Shown in pieces: positions 11,331 through 22,200 of a stretch of DNA of 64,000 bases. Every line of letters starts with the position of its first letter. Within the stretch, counting starts at the first letter, position 1. The notes beneath the pieces were generated by a model. That model was not told the origin of the DNA. It searched no databases and worked only from the letters and a program-made list of their open reading frames with translations. Source of the stretch: Camellia lanceoleosa (taxonomy: Eukaryota > Streptophyta > Magnoliopsida > Ericales > Theaceae); NCBI GenBank assembly GCA_025200525.1, contig CM045770.1:82455647-82519646 (forward strand). The letters are read 5' to 3'. A program made the translations under genes and the position numbers.

Positions 11331-11840
11331 ATCAAGAACGATAATGCTATATGTATCAATTAGTATATCAATGAATGTACTAATATATGTTATGATAATA
11401 TTACTGATCACATCTATTATACAACTTATAAATACCTAAAATTTTGTAAAATTATACCATATTATGTACACTAATTAATACACTCCTTAGTACATATAAT
11501 ATTATTCTCTCAAGAATATTTTAAGTTATAACAAGTCCAACATGTTTGGGTAATCCAAAAGAACAGTTAACGACAGACCTTATGAGAACAGCTAGTCAAT
11601 TTGGCTAAATAACAAACTTTTAGGAGAGACTTTTGTATGATTTGTTTTAAACAAATTAATTGTTGCCCTTATTTAATGTTTAATATTAAAATTTATGTAA
11701 AAAATATTTTGAAAATAATAAAAAAGTAAGAATATTTTGAATTCAATAAAAAATGTTTCAAAATTCATAAAAAAAAATATCTTGTGTTATTCACTTTTTT
11801 TTTGGTGTGTGTCCTAAGAGCACTTTGTCAACAATTTTAA

Positions 11841-12082
11841 GCCTCCGTTTGGGAAGTGGGTTGACTTTTTGAATTTTTGATTTTTTTGACTATTTTAACC
11901 TGGGCTAAAAAATTCGGTTTGGGAAGAGCTTTTTGACTTTTTGGCTTCTTTGGCTTTTTTTATGAGAAAAGAGTGTAATGATTATGGATTGGATGTGATG
12001 TTTTGTTTGTTGTGGCTAAAATAACCTATTTTGTCTTTTGTGACTATTTTAGCCACAAATCAACTTGCCAAACACTATTGGC
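11841..12082. mobile_element. Tourist-like MITE, diverged
   Basis: About 242 bp, starting GCCTCCGTTTGGGAAGT and ending ACTTGCCAAACACTATTGGC, flanked on both sides by TTAA. The interior shares CTTTTTGACTTTTTGGCTT-type strings with the MITE at 1525-1757, so both probably belong to one family. The ends are less well matched here. Confidence 0.55.
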
Positions 12083-12490
12083 TTAATTGAGTCACTTTAT
12101 TTCTTTATTTTTTATATTTTTTTTAAAAAATAAAAAAATAAGTTTTTTCCCCTACTTCTCAAAATAGGCTGTAATAAGAATACAATTGAAAAAAAATTAA
12201 AATTCATCACTTTTGTGTATTTAATCAAAATCAACATTATTAAAGTTTTATAAATCTAGTCTTGGAAAACACTTATACCTCCCTAGAAGGTCAGAAATTC
12301 AAATCTTGTTACAAATTTTTTTTTTCAAGCTACGACTTTCAATGTATATCAAAAAATAAAAAATAAATAAATAAAGAAAAAATAAAGCAGTTTATAAATA
12401 TAAATAGCAAGACAAATATGGGTATTTTGTATACAAAATACTTAACCTCCAACCTCACTTGCAAGCGCAGAAGTGTAGCCTCTATGTTAC

Positions 12491-13566
12491 CAGCACTAGC
12501 GGAGCCAAAAAATTAAATGAGAGGGGGCACTTATTAATTATAATATTAAAATTTTTTATAAAAATATTTTACATAAATTTTTACTATTTACTTCAAGAAA
12601 GATAAAAAAAAAATAATTAGTGTGTTTGGTTTTAATTTTCTAAATTCAATTTTCTGAAAATTAAGTTTTTTATTTTACGTATTTTTTTTTATTTTAGTGA
12701 ATATTTTTTAACTTTTAAATAAATTTTTTTTTTCACTTTTTTTAGATGCACATTACTTAGATATGTATTTAAATAGTAAAATATTTGCGAAAAAATATTT
12801 TAAAAAATTAATAAATACATAAAAATACGAAAAATGTACTTCATATTATTTTTTTATTTTTTGATATTTAGTGTATTTTCTAAATATTTTTTTTCATAAA
12901 TATTATACTGTTTAGGTATACTTATGTTAGGTGTATCTAAAAATTAAAAAAAATTTGCTTAGAACATTAAAAAAAATTATTAAAAATATTAAAATACAAA
13001 AAATAAAAATATAGAATATTTTGAAAACAGTTTTCTGAAAACTAGAACCAAATAAGCTAAATATTATTTGTAATTATTATATCATGGACAATATTAGAAA
13101 AAGTCATGGATATAAAGTTTTAAAATAAATTATATAATGATAAAGTAATTTTTTATACAAAATATGCGTAAAAGTTCAATATAATAGTTATACCATATCA
13201 TCATTAACATGTAATATCACCAATCAATAGTAAAGAAACACATGAAGAATGAACACTACATGTCAAATGTAATTAACAATTCAATAAATTCTATATTTTC
13301 ATTGAGATTAATTATATTTGCATGTCAATAGTGATAGACATCACCATTATATTGAAATTTTCATAGATAATAACATCGTAATCACTTTATTTTCAATTAA
13401 TTAACCATTATTATTCTTATTATTTTAAAAATATCATTGACATTTAAAATAATATTTTTATAAATTTTTTTATTTAAAATATTCTCCTTATGTTTGCTTT
13501 TAAAAAAAAAAAAAATCCAATACCCAGTGGGGCATGTGACCCTGGCTCCTTGTAAACTTCGCCCTG
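12491..13566. mobile_element. Candidate DNA transposon (CAG...CTG ends)
   Basis: 1076-bp AT-rich block starting CAGCACTAGCGGAGCCA and ending in the complementary style TGGCTCC...TTCGCCCTG. It is flanked by GTTAC on both sides (12486-12490, 13567-13571). GCGGAGCCA / TGGCTCCGC ends with adjacent G-rich or C-rich strings are common in plant non-autonomous elements. No coding sequence is present, and the 5-bp duplication is not diagnostic of one superfamily. Confidence 0.5.
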
Positions 13567-13571
13567 GTTAC

Positions 13572-15648
13572 TAGGCTACAAGGCTTTAATCTACAATGTA
13601 ATGTGTTAATATATATAATAGTGTTATTATTATATTTAGGATAAATTATCAATAGGTCTTAATAGTTTGACTTAATTTTCACCAGTCTTATTGAAAATAA
13701 GTCTTGATAAAATTGTTGTTAAAAATAATTTTTTTATAACAATTTTTATATATGTCGCTAAAAATAGTGACTTTTTTATCATGATTTTTATAAAATGTCG
13801 CTAAAATTTACAATTAGCGATTTTTTATAACAAATTTTTTTCATAGGACTTATAAGTCTACTTATTAGAATCTACATGTAAGTACCCCTATTATTTATAC
13901 AATTTCTCCCCCATAAATCTTTCGAATGATGCGATAATATTAATTTAAAAATTTTGAGAGGAGAGAGAAGTGTAAGAGTATAGGTCATTAACTTATTTTA
14001 TTTTCTTATCGTGTTATTTGGAGAGTTTGTAAGAAAGAAATTGTGGGAATAAAATAATTTTCTGATTTAGTAACCGAACACGTGTGTTGTGAGTTATGAA
14101 GTCAAAATGACCAAAAAAAAAAAAAAAAAAAAAGTACAGAAAATATTGTTTGAATAATGAAAATTTATTTTTATTTAATTTTTTATGGATATTTTGAGGG
14201 AGTTTAGATGAATCAATTGAAAAATGTTAATTGGATCCGAGTCATATAAGCAGTTATGTTGAGAAGTGACTGAGATGGTCGGTCACCGGCTAACCAATCA
14301 TAGCTAGCTGATGGCTTTTTTGATGGATCACTCACATGCGCTTATTTTGAGAAGGCTTAAACAAGTTAATTTTTATAAAAAATATATAAAAAATAGAATA
14401 GTAACGTGATGTAAATAAATTGGAAAATTAATAAGTTAACTTATAAGAGCATTAATATCAAATTAGTTAAAATTTTGTTATATTTTAACTTAAAAGTTAT
14501 ATTTTCTATTTTGATTTTACATCTTTTTAAATACATTTTCGAATAAACTCTTTATTATTTCTCTAAATTATTTAAATATTATTTTATTCATTTTAATTAG
14601 GAATTATTTTTTATAAATTCAACACAATTAATTCTAAAATATAAAAAGTCATATTTTTTTTTTTTTTATGTTTGATTAGGATAAATTATTAGTTACATTT
14701 GTTGAGTCAACTATTAAAACTAAAATGACTAACTTAATAACTAGTTTGATAGAAGTAAAATTTAATAATTTATTCACTTTTTTAACTACAAAAAAAAAAA
14801 AAAAAAAAAAAAAACACTAGTATGATAAAAATACTCCAAGTCATTTCACAAGGGAGGCCCTAATTTCTTGAGCTTAGATATGCTCACTCCCAAATAACAT
14901 CAGCAAATTATTATTATTTCTATTCTTTTTCCCTAGTGGATAACATAATAGTGGACATAAAAAAAATACAAGTAATGTCCCCAACCAAAAATATCTATTT
15001 TAAAGAGTTTAGATTTTAAATGTGTGAATCAGATTTATTTTACGTGCGATTTACCTGATATATATTTCAAATTTTAAATATTTTTTTTTTAATGTTCTGT
15101 TAAGTAACTTATTGTTTCAAAAGTTTAAGGAAATAAGTCTAATAGTGTATATCAAGTTAATAGTCCCCTACACTTGTCATTCCATCTCGCCCGTGTAAAG
15201 GCAGATAGAACAAGAAACAACATGCATGAAAACCGACATAACAAAATATAAAATCATAGAAATAACAAGAGTGATAGGACTTTGAATATGAAATTTCATA
15301 GAATCGATATCATGTTTAAGGGTTGTTTGGGATTTGCTTATTGTATATTTTTTGATTTCTTATAAGAAGAAATGATGTGACTTAAATGAGTGTACTTATT
15401 TAGATCATTCCCAAATAATTAAAATCCGTATCATTTTAAGTGATATTTTATAATAATTAGTTTTGTTTTTTTATGATATTATAATTTTAAAATTTATTTC
15501 ACATTTTTTACTGTTGTAAATTAAAATTTGCTAAACTGTAAAGTAACAAAACTATATTATATCCTTTAGAGTTTCTTCAGAATTTTTTTAAAAAAACCTC
15601 AAAATCAACAATGTGTAGAGTGTAAATATTAATATTTATTTTTCTTTA
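13572..15648. other. AT-rich intergenic DNA
   Basis: No gene or clear element seen. It includes short repeats of TGTCGCTAAAA near 13750-13810 and A-runs near 14115 and 14790. Confidence 0.55.
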
Positions 15649-15657
15649 TAAAGCTTC
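15649..15657. repeat. 9-bp TSD of Mutator-like element, left
   Basis: TAAAGCTTC, repeated exactly at 16118-16126. Confidence 0.75.
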
Positions 15658-16117
15658 CGAAAATGAGCCGTAGCTCAAATCCAATGGCTTGAATTGGCTC
15701 GAAAGAGGGAGAGAAGAGAGGAGGAAGAAGCAGAGGAGAAAGAGGGAGAGAAGAGAGGAAGAAGAGAGGAGGAAGAACAGAGGAGAAAGAGGGAGAGAGG
15801 ATCGTCGCTGCTCGCCTCGCCACCGCCGTCGCCTCGCTGCCGCTGATCGTCGCAGCACCAGCGATCGCCGGCTCTGCCTCCGCTCCTCGCCCCCGCTCCC
15901 AGCCCCAAATGTTGGGCCCCCTCCAGTCCCTCCTCCTCCTCCCCCTCCAGTCCCTCCTCCTCCTTCCTTCCTTCCTCCTTCCTCCTCCTCCTCCCCTCCT
16001 CCTCCTCCTCCTCCCTCCCCTGCTTCTGGTTCTGCTTCACCTTCATCTAAAAAACGAGGCCATTTTTGAATTCGAGCCATTTCGAGCCGCTCAGTTTCGA
16101 GCTACCTATGACTGCCG
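15658..16117. mobile_element. Mutator-like non-autonomous element with GC-rich core
   Basis: 460-bp segment between perfect 9-bp direct repeats, the TSD length of Mutator-like elements. Its ends form an imperfect inverted repeat of about 48 bp that shares TAGCTC, then GGCT-GAA, then TGGCTCGA at matching distances. The core (about 15700-16030) is purine-rich then GC- and CT-rich, unlike the AT-rich surroundings, and holds CTCGCCTCGCCACCGCC-like strings and CCTCCTCCT repeats. That resembles an acquired gene fragment (Pack-MULE-like). The long ORFs on both strands are low-complexity and not credible as proteins. Confidence 0.65.
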
Positions 16118-16126
16118 TAAAGCTTC
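16118..16126. repeat. 9-bp TSD of Mutator-like element, right
   Basis: TAAAGCTTC, identical to 15649-15657. Confidence 0.75.
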
Positions 16127-16839
16127 AATGAAAGTGTTGGGTATTTAAACTTTAAGAGGTTAAATCAACAGTAAATACTTGAGAATAAAATCTAAGATTA
16201 TGAATTCGAGTCATTCTAATGAGTTATTAGAAGTTTGTCCTCTCGTTAATTTTATAATTTTTACATTAATCGAGGTAGTTGTAAATTGATTTAAATATTT
16301 AATTATTAAAAAAGAAAAGAAAAAGAATATGAGATCTGATTTGAAATCTTTATGATGATCGTTTAATTTTGATGTGATCCAATCTATATGTAACTGTCTT
16401 GAAATTAGTCAGATATTTATAAATGGACTCAAACAATCAATTATTAAAAAAACAAAGAAAAAAGTGGAAGATATTTATAATGATATTTTAATGTGGTCCA
16501 ATTTGCATATAACAGTCCTGTCCTGTCCTGTCCAGCTCTGCCTGCCCTGAATTTCCTGAATTAAAGTTCTTCCATTCACACCAAAGTAGTCCCTTTTTTT
16601 TTTTTTTGGTTATGCATGCATATATATATATACATATTTACGTAACATGCAGAGCTATGGCTTACATCACCTCAAGTGGTAGAAGAACAAAAAAAGGGAA
16701 AATTGCTACACAGTTGTGGCAGAAAAAAATAATTATTTACTAATAAATTTTTTTTTTATAATATTAAGAATTAATATTTATAATATTTATTATTATTTTG
16801 TAATTTTTTTCTACACCCACTATGGTGTAGTTTTCCCCC

Positions 16840-16881
<42 letters not shown>

Positions 16882-17040
16882 GTCACATTTACCTTGTTTG
16901 GGATAGTCAAAAATCAAAAACACCCAATTATATTGCTCTTTTTATTTTTTTACATGTATTTTTATAAAAAATGTAGTCAACTACAATAATCATTTTTTCA
17001 AACTATACATAATTTTCATACATAATGATATTCACCTCTG
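16127..17040. other. AT-rich intergenic DNA with long A tract
   Basis: No gene seen. It contains three-and-a-bit CCTGT repeats near 16520, a TA run near 16621, and a 39-base A homopolymer at 16841-16879. The origin of the A tract is unclear; no element was found ending at it. Confidence 0.55.
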
Positions 17041-17081
17041 ATAGGAAATGAGGATTAGGAAATGGTGGATGGATCCCGATC

Positions 17082-19031
17082 GTGAATCAATGGAGAGGAG
17101 GTAGATCACGGGGAAAAGCAGTAAGGAATGGCCTATTTACTGTGTTTGTTGACAATCTACCAAGGTCAATAAATGCTAAATCATTGTTCAAACTCTTCAC
17201 AAAATTTGGTATAGTTCAAGATGTCTTCATGCCTTTCACAAGACTGAAAAAGATAAACTCTAGATTTGGTTTTGTGAGATTCGACTGCCATGTAGCTTTA
17301 GATATCACCATTCAGAAAGCAAATGGACTTTTGGTGAATGACAGGGTATTAGAAGTGAAGTATGCCATTCATGATAGGAGCTTTAGGGATGCGCACAGTA
17401 AGGGTCGGCCCTAGACCATCAAAGAGGCAGTGGATCCACAAAAAGGCAAGGGTAAAGTACCTTTTACTGGTCACAGAACGTTTGCAGAGGTTCTTCAAAA
17501 GGTCACAACCACTGCGGCTGGATCAGCAAACATGAGCATCAAAGTCAATGAAGATGGGCATGGATCGCTATTCGCAAGTGTAATCATCATATTACACTTG
17601 GATTACTCCATTACCAGCATCAAAAAGGCCTTGAAGGAGAAGGGGTTAGATCATGTTGTGGTCAGAGAGAGAGAGAGGGGGAGTCGTGACATAGTCTTGA
17701 CCTTCAAATCTCAAGAGGAGTTGAAACACAATATATTCAGTATCAAGGAATGGTTTCACGACTGGAGTCAGTTTGTATTGGAATGAAAGCTAGCAGTCCA
17801 TATAGAGCAGGAGAGATGTGTGTGGTTGAACCCTTTAACCTTTGGAACAAGAACACACTTAACAACATTGGAGCTTTGTGGGGAACAGTCCTAACCTTAG
17901 AGGGTGATATTTGCCACCCGGAGTCATTTTCCTACTCCAGAATTAAAGTGGTTACTTTGTGCATGGAGTTCATTAACAAAACCATAAACCTGGAGTGCAA
18001 GGGTAAACTACACCCAATACTTGTCTATGAAGATTTTCTTGGCAACCCAAAGGAGTATTTTGGTTCGAATCTTAATGGGTTGGACGTTTATAGCTCCATT
18101 GTTAACTTATGTAGGGTAGTGGAAGGTAATCCTTCAGAGGCGTGTCGAAAGGGAAAGGAAGATGAAGATGAAGATGAGGTGGCAGAAGGTTATGACTTGT
18201 CTAGTGCTGTGTTGGCTTTCCCCATTGAGGTGTCACTAAGAAAGGAGCTTACTCATTGCTACAATGAAGATGAGGAGGACACAGTGGTTGGGGAGTCACT
18301 GTGTGATGTGGAATTCAGTAGGCCTACTGCTGTAAGTATGAAAGAAGTAATGATGGAGAAGCGTGCACCCTGTCCTAAGAGCAATGATAATTCTAAGAGG
18401 TGTGTTGAGCAAGTTTTAACACTTGGCTTTTTCAAAAGTCTTAATGGACCAAATGAGGGTCTTGGGCCTAGCATTAATCTTGAGGTGGTCTTGGTCCACC
18501 CACCTGGTGAACAACTAGTTCAAGGCCCTATCAACATGTCATACGAATCACAGAGTATTAGGCCCAGCAGAAATGGCCTGTTGCATTTCAAATCTCCTGG
18601 GCCACGTACTCATATAGTTACTAGTGGGTCAAACAGTCTCAGCATTCAAGATCAAGGCCAAGTTTGACCACCTACTATCCTTCTCAACCACTTGCGGCAT
18701 ACAAAGAAATCAGGGAAAAAAAAGGCTCTGATGGAGGGCTTCTCTCGTTTTGCTAGACTTTATGGTCACAAAAGTAGCAGCTATTAGTAAACATTCCTCC
18801 AAGTCTGGTATCTTCAGACCAGCAGCAACTGCTCTTGCACAATCAGAACTATCCAAGGGTGATTCAAATACACATAGCTATCTCCTCAAAGAAGCTAAAG
18901 CTACTGTTCATTTGAGGAAAAAACTTGGAATAAATTTTCGAGGGAAAGAAGATGTTGTGATGGAGAAGATCAAGGATCTGGAGCTCAAGGACAAAGAGAG
19001 AATTATCAATGAGGGTAAGGCTAAGCTATAA
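17082..19031 (+). pseudogene. LINE ORF1 with RRM domain, broken
   Basis: RNA-binding ORF1 of the second LINE. The start ATG at 17082 is followed by basic residues, then an RRM fold: FTVFVDNLPRSIN (RNP2-like) and SRFGFVRFD (RNP1-like, usual form RGFGFV-F). A TAG at 17412-17414 stops the frame, which resumes at 17430 and runs to 17786. The next part (17750-18667) lies in another frame and reads EPFNLWNKNTLNNIGALWG, a segment typical of this ORF1 class. 18750-19031 gives a charged C-terminus (KIKDLELKDKERI). One nonsense change and at least two frameshifts break the gene. Confidence 0.8.
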
Positions 19032-19055
19032 CAGCAGTAGCTGGGGAATTACAAT

Positions 19056-19867
19056 GTGTTAATTTGTTTCTCTATGAAGCTTCTTTCTTGGAATGTTAGG
19101 GGTTTTGGTAAGCCAAAGAAGAAGGGTCGAATTAAAAAACTTTTAAAAGATAAGAACTTCGATGTGGTATTCTTTCAAGAAACTAAGAAGGTAGTGGTTT
19201 TGGGCACTGAGGTAAGGGGGCTTTGGGGTAATAGGAATATGGAGTTCTTGTCTGTGGACCCTGAAGGAACTGTAGGAGGGCTTCTGTGCATATGGGATCC
19301 AGGGGTCTTCCAATTAGTTAGCAGTTGCTGTAATATGAGATTTATTTTACTCTCAGGTATATTATACAACTTTTTTCACTGTGTTTTGTTGAATATATAT
19401 GCACCTAATACTGTCAACAACAGATCCTCCTTTTCCCTCATCCGTTGTGCTTGGGAGGGGATTTCAATGAGATAAGGCATTTGGGAAAGAGAGTAGGCTG
19501 CTCCAAGAGAGAAAGGGGTATGAATCATCTTAATGAGTTTATAGATAATTGTGAACTGAATGACCTACCTCTTTATGGTAGGAAATATACTTGGTGTTAT
19601 GCTAATGAGGCACAAAAATGGAGCATAATTGATAGGGTCTTGCTAAGCCCTGAATGGTTGATTCACTTCAACATGAAGCTTTGGGGACTGCCTAGACTCA
19701 TCTCAGATCATTGCCCTTTATTAATGATGGAAGATGAAAGAGATTGGGGCCCTAAACTCTTCAGATTTATCAATGCTTGGACTTTGTATCCCAGCTTCTC
19801 TTCTTTCTTCAATACTTGTTGGAAGAATGCTAATTATGTGGGTTGGGCTGGTTTTATAATTCAATAA
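19056..19867 (+). pseudogene. LINE ORF2, endonuclease domain, broken
   Basis: Starts MKLLSWNVRGFG shortly after ORF1. It has the expected endonuclease motifs: SWNVRG, FFQETKK with the catalytic glutamate, LLNIYAPN, GGDFNEIRHLG, YTWCYAN, IIDRVLLS and SDHCPLL. A frameshift near 19445-19475 separates the halves just before GGDFN, and a TAA at 19865-19867 cuts the link to the RT. All catalytic motifs are still visible, so this copy is younger or better kept than the intronic LINE. Confidence 0.85.
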
Positions 19868-19912
19868 AAACTAAAGCACCTGAAACTGGAGTTAAAGAAA
19901 TGGAATATTGAA

Positions 19913-21965
19913 GTGTTTGGCAATGTCTCATCTAAGCTCAACGTTGTAGAGAATGAATTGCATGCACTAGATATCACTGCTGAGGCCAGAGTTCTGATAG
20001 ATTCAGAAAATGTTAGAAAAATGGAGGTTAGAGATGAAGTATGGAAGCTCTATAGAAGGATGGAGTGGTTATGGTATCAACAATCCAGATTGACTTGGTC
20101 CTTGCTAGGGGACAAAAACACTAGGTACTTTCATGTTATTGCTAGTAGTAGACAAATTAGTAATATGATCAACTCCATTTCAGTCAATGGTGTGTCCTTT
20201 GAGGAACCTAGCAGAGTCAAGTATGAGGTGTTTCTTCACTTCCAGAATCAATTCAAGGAAAGTTGGCTGTATAGGCCTATTTTGGGTGGGAAATTCAAAT
20301 CGATTGAGGACAACTCTGTATCTCACCACTTGGGTTTTGATTTCATTGAAGCAGAGGTTTTGGTAGCCATTAAAGAGAGTAATGGTAACAAAGCTCCGTG
20401 CTCGGATGGTTTTAACTTGTTATGCTATCAAAAAATTTGGAAAGTTATGAAACAAAACATCATGCAATTCTTTAGAGATTTTCACATCAACAGCAGGCTC
20501 ACCTATGGGATCAACAGCTCTTTCATTACCCTCATTCCCAAGGTCGTAAATCCCATTAAGCTATTTGACTATAGACCTATTAGCCTAGTTGGTTCTCTAT
20601 ACAAAATTTTGGCAAAATTCCTTGTGTATAGGCTGAAGCCAGTAATGCCTTCAATCATTGGAGAGACTCAGAAAGTTTTTATAGGAGGAAAGAATATTAT
20701 AGATGGGGTGTTTATTGCTAATAAAGTAGTTGATGGCTGGAAGAAAGCCAAACGGCAAGGGCTAATTATCAAATTGGACTTTGAGAAAGTCTTTGATTCA
20801 GTAAATTGGGAATTCTTGTTCTCTATGATGTCCAATTTTAGGTTTAGCTCTAGGTGGATCTCCTGGATGAAAGCTTGTGTGTCTTCAGCCCGAATCTCCA
20901 TACTATTGAATGGTTCACCAACTAGCCAGTTCTCTCCACAAAGAGGCCTATTCCTATTCAATATTGTGGCTAAATATTCTCCTTACCAGAGCACTAAATC
21001 TTGGCATTCTTAAAGGAGTATTGGTTAGAGCTAATAAGGTTCTTATATCGCATCTTCAATTTGCTGACGACTCTATTCTCTTCTGTGAAGCAGATTTAGA
21101 TCAGGTGGTTATTATCAAAAGAACCTTCAGATGCTTTGAAGTTCTATCTGGGTTGAGAATCAATTATTACAAAAGTGTTGTATGCGAAGTTGGTGTGGTG
21201 GATGAGTCACTGCATATCTTTTCAAACCTCTTGAATTGCAAGGTGCTTAGCTTATCTTTGAAATTTTTGGGGCTACCTTTAGGTGCTAATCCAAGTAGAA
21301 AATCAACTTGGAAACCTGTGCTTGACAATGTTAGAGCAAAACTATCAGGATGGATGAGGAAAATGCTGTCCTTTACTGGAAGATTAACCCTAATTAAGTC
21401 GGTCTTATCAAGTTTAAGTGTGTACTATCTTTCTCTCTTTAGGATGCTTGAAGGTGTGGCTCGTGAATTCGAGAAAAATGAGGCTGCTTTCTTGTGGGGT
21501 GGTAATGAACTAAAAAGGAAAGTTCACTTGATGAAATGGTTAGAAGTAACAAAGCGTGTTCCCCAAGGGGGTTTGGGCATCAGGAGGATTAGGGATGTTA
21601 ATGTTTGTTTGCTTCTGAAATGGTGGTGGAAATTTAGAAATCAAACTAATGCACTATGGAGGAGAGTTATTTGTAGTAAATACAAGATAGAGGTAGACTG
21701 CTGGCATCCTCCTGTGAAATCTTCTTACAAGCATTTTAGGGTGTGGAAGGACATTATCTTCATTGGGGTACAAAGTAGGAACATATTCAATTACTTCTTG
21801 GATAACTGCCAAATCAAGGTGGTAGATGCCCACAGAATTAGATTTTGGCATGATAAGTGGTGTGGAGTCACTTTCCTCAAGGATGAATTCTCTTCTCTAT
21901 TCATACTTTCTTCTGCTAAAAATGGTAAATGGTTCTCTCCACTATTTTTATGCTATGAAAACTAG
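19913..21965 (+). pseudogene. LINE ORF2, reverse transcriptase domain, broken
   Basis: RT of the RRM-type LINE. 19913-21013 holds LLGDKNTRYFH, NKAPCSDGFN, FITLIPKV, FDYRPISLVGSLYKI and KLDFEKVFDSVNWEF (first catalytic Asp). The block expected as RGLRQGDPLSPFLFN reads RGLFLFN, an in-frame loss of the GDPLSP motif, followed by a frameshift near 20970. 20910-21965 continues with LQFADDSILFCEADL, an intact FADD catalytic pair, then SFTGRLTLIKSVLSSL and FLWGG. The zf-RVT C-terminus is missing: the frame ends at NGKWFSPLF, then 3' UTR. Confidence 0.88.
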
Positions 21966-22200
21966 CTCTTGTGATTGGAACTTCATTTATAGAAGACCTT
22001 TGTATGCTTGAGAATAGCTGGTTGCTTAGCAGAATCTATTTGTTCGCTTTTTGGTTTTGTTCCTTGTTTTATCTGTTGGTTTCTCACCAACTGGAGTTTC
22101 GAACTTGTGCTAGCTCCAAGTTTCTCTTTATTGATGTACCTTATCATACTTTGTATGTTCTCATCAATAAAGATTTTTTGCCAATAAAAAAAAAAAAAAA
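21966..22200 (+). other. LINE 3' UTR with poly(A)
   Basis: AATAAA at 22166-22171 lies about 20 bp before an A run that ends at 22200. The string TTGATGTACC and the CAATAAAG ending are usual for plant LINE 3' ends. The 3' end is intact although the ORF2 C-terminus is deleted. Confidence 0.75.

Larger units (their letters stand above)
10803..12490. other. AT-rich intergenic DNA
   Basis: No gene seen. It contains the right part of the MITE that hosts the hAT-like element (to about 10995), a 41-bp tandem duplication at 11249-11330, and a Tourist-like MITE at 11841-12082. Confidence 0.6.
17041..22200 (+). mobile_element. RRM-type LINE, degenerate
   Basis: Second non-LTR retrotransposon, unrelated in ORF1 type to the one in the CDC48 intron. 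Order: ORF1 with an RRM domain (17082-19031), ORF2 endonuclease (19056-19867), reverse transcriptase (19913-21965), a 3' UTR with AATAAA at 22166-22171, and an A run ending at 22200. RRM-bearing ORF1 proteins define a known subgroup of plant L1 LINEs. Stops and frameshifts occur in both ORFs. The 5' boundary is approximate, because no clear target-site duplication was found, only a weak shared AATTTTCA. Confidence 0.85.

Noticed and set aside
15646..16080. Overlapping ORFs rich in Gly/Glu, Ser/Leu or Pro/Ser on both strands
   Set aside because: They are translations of the GA/CT low-complexity core of the Mutator-like element.
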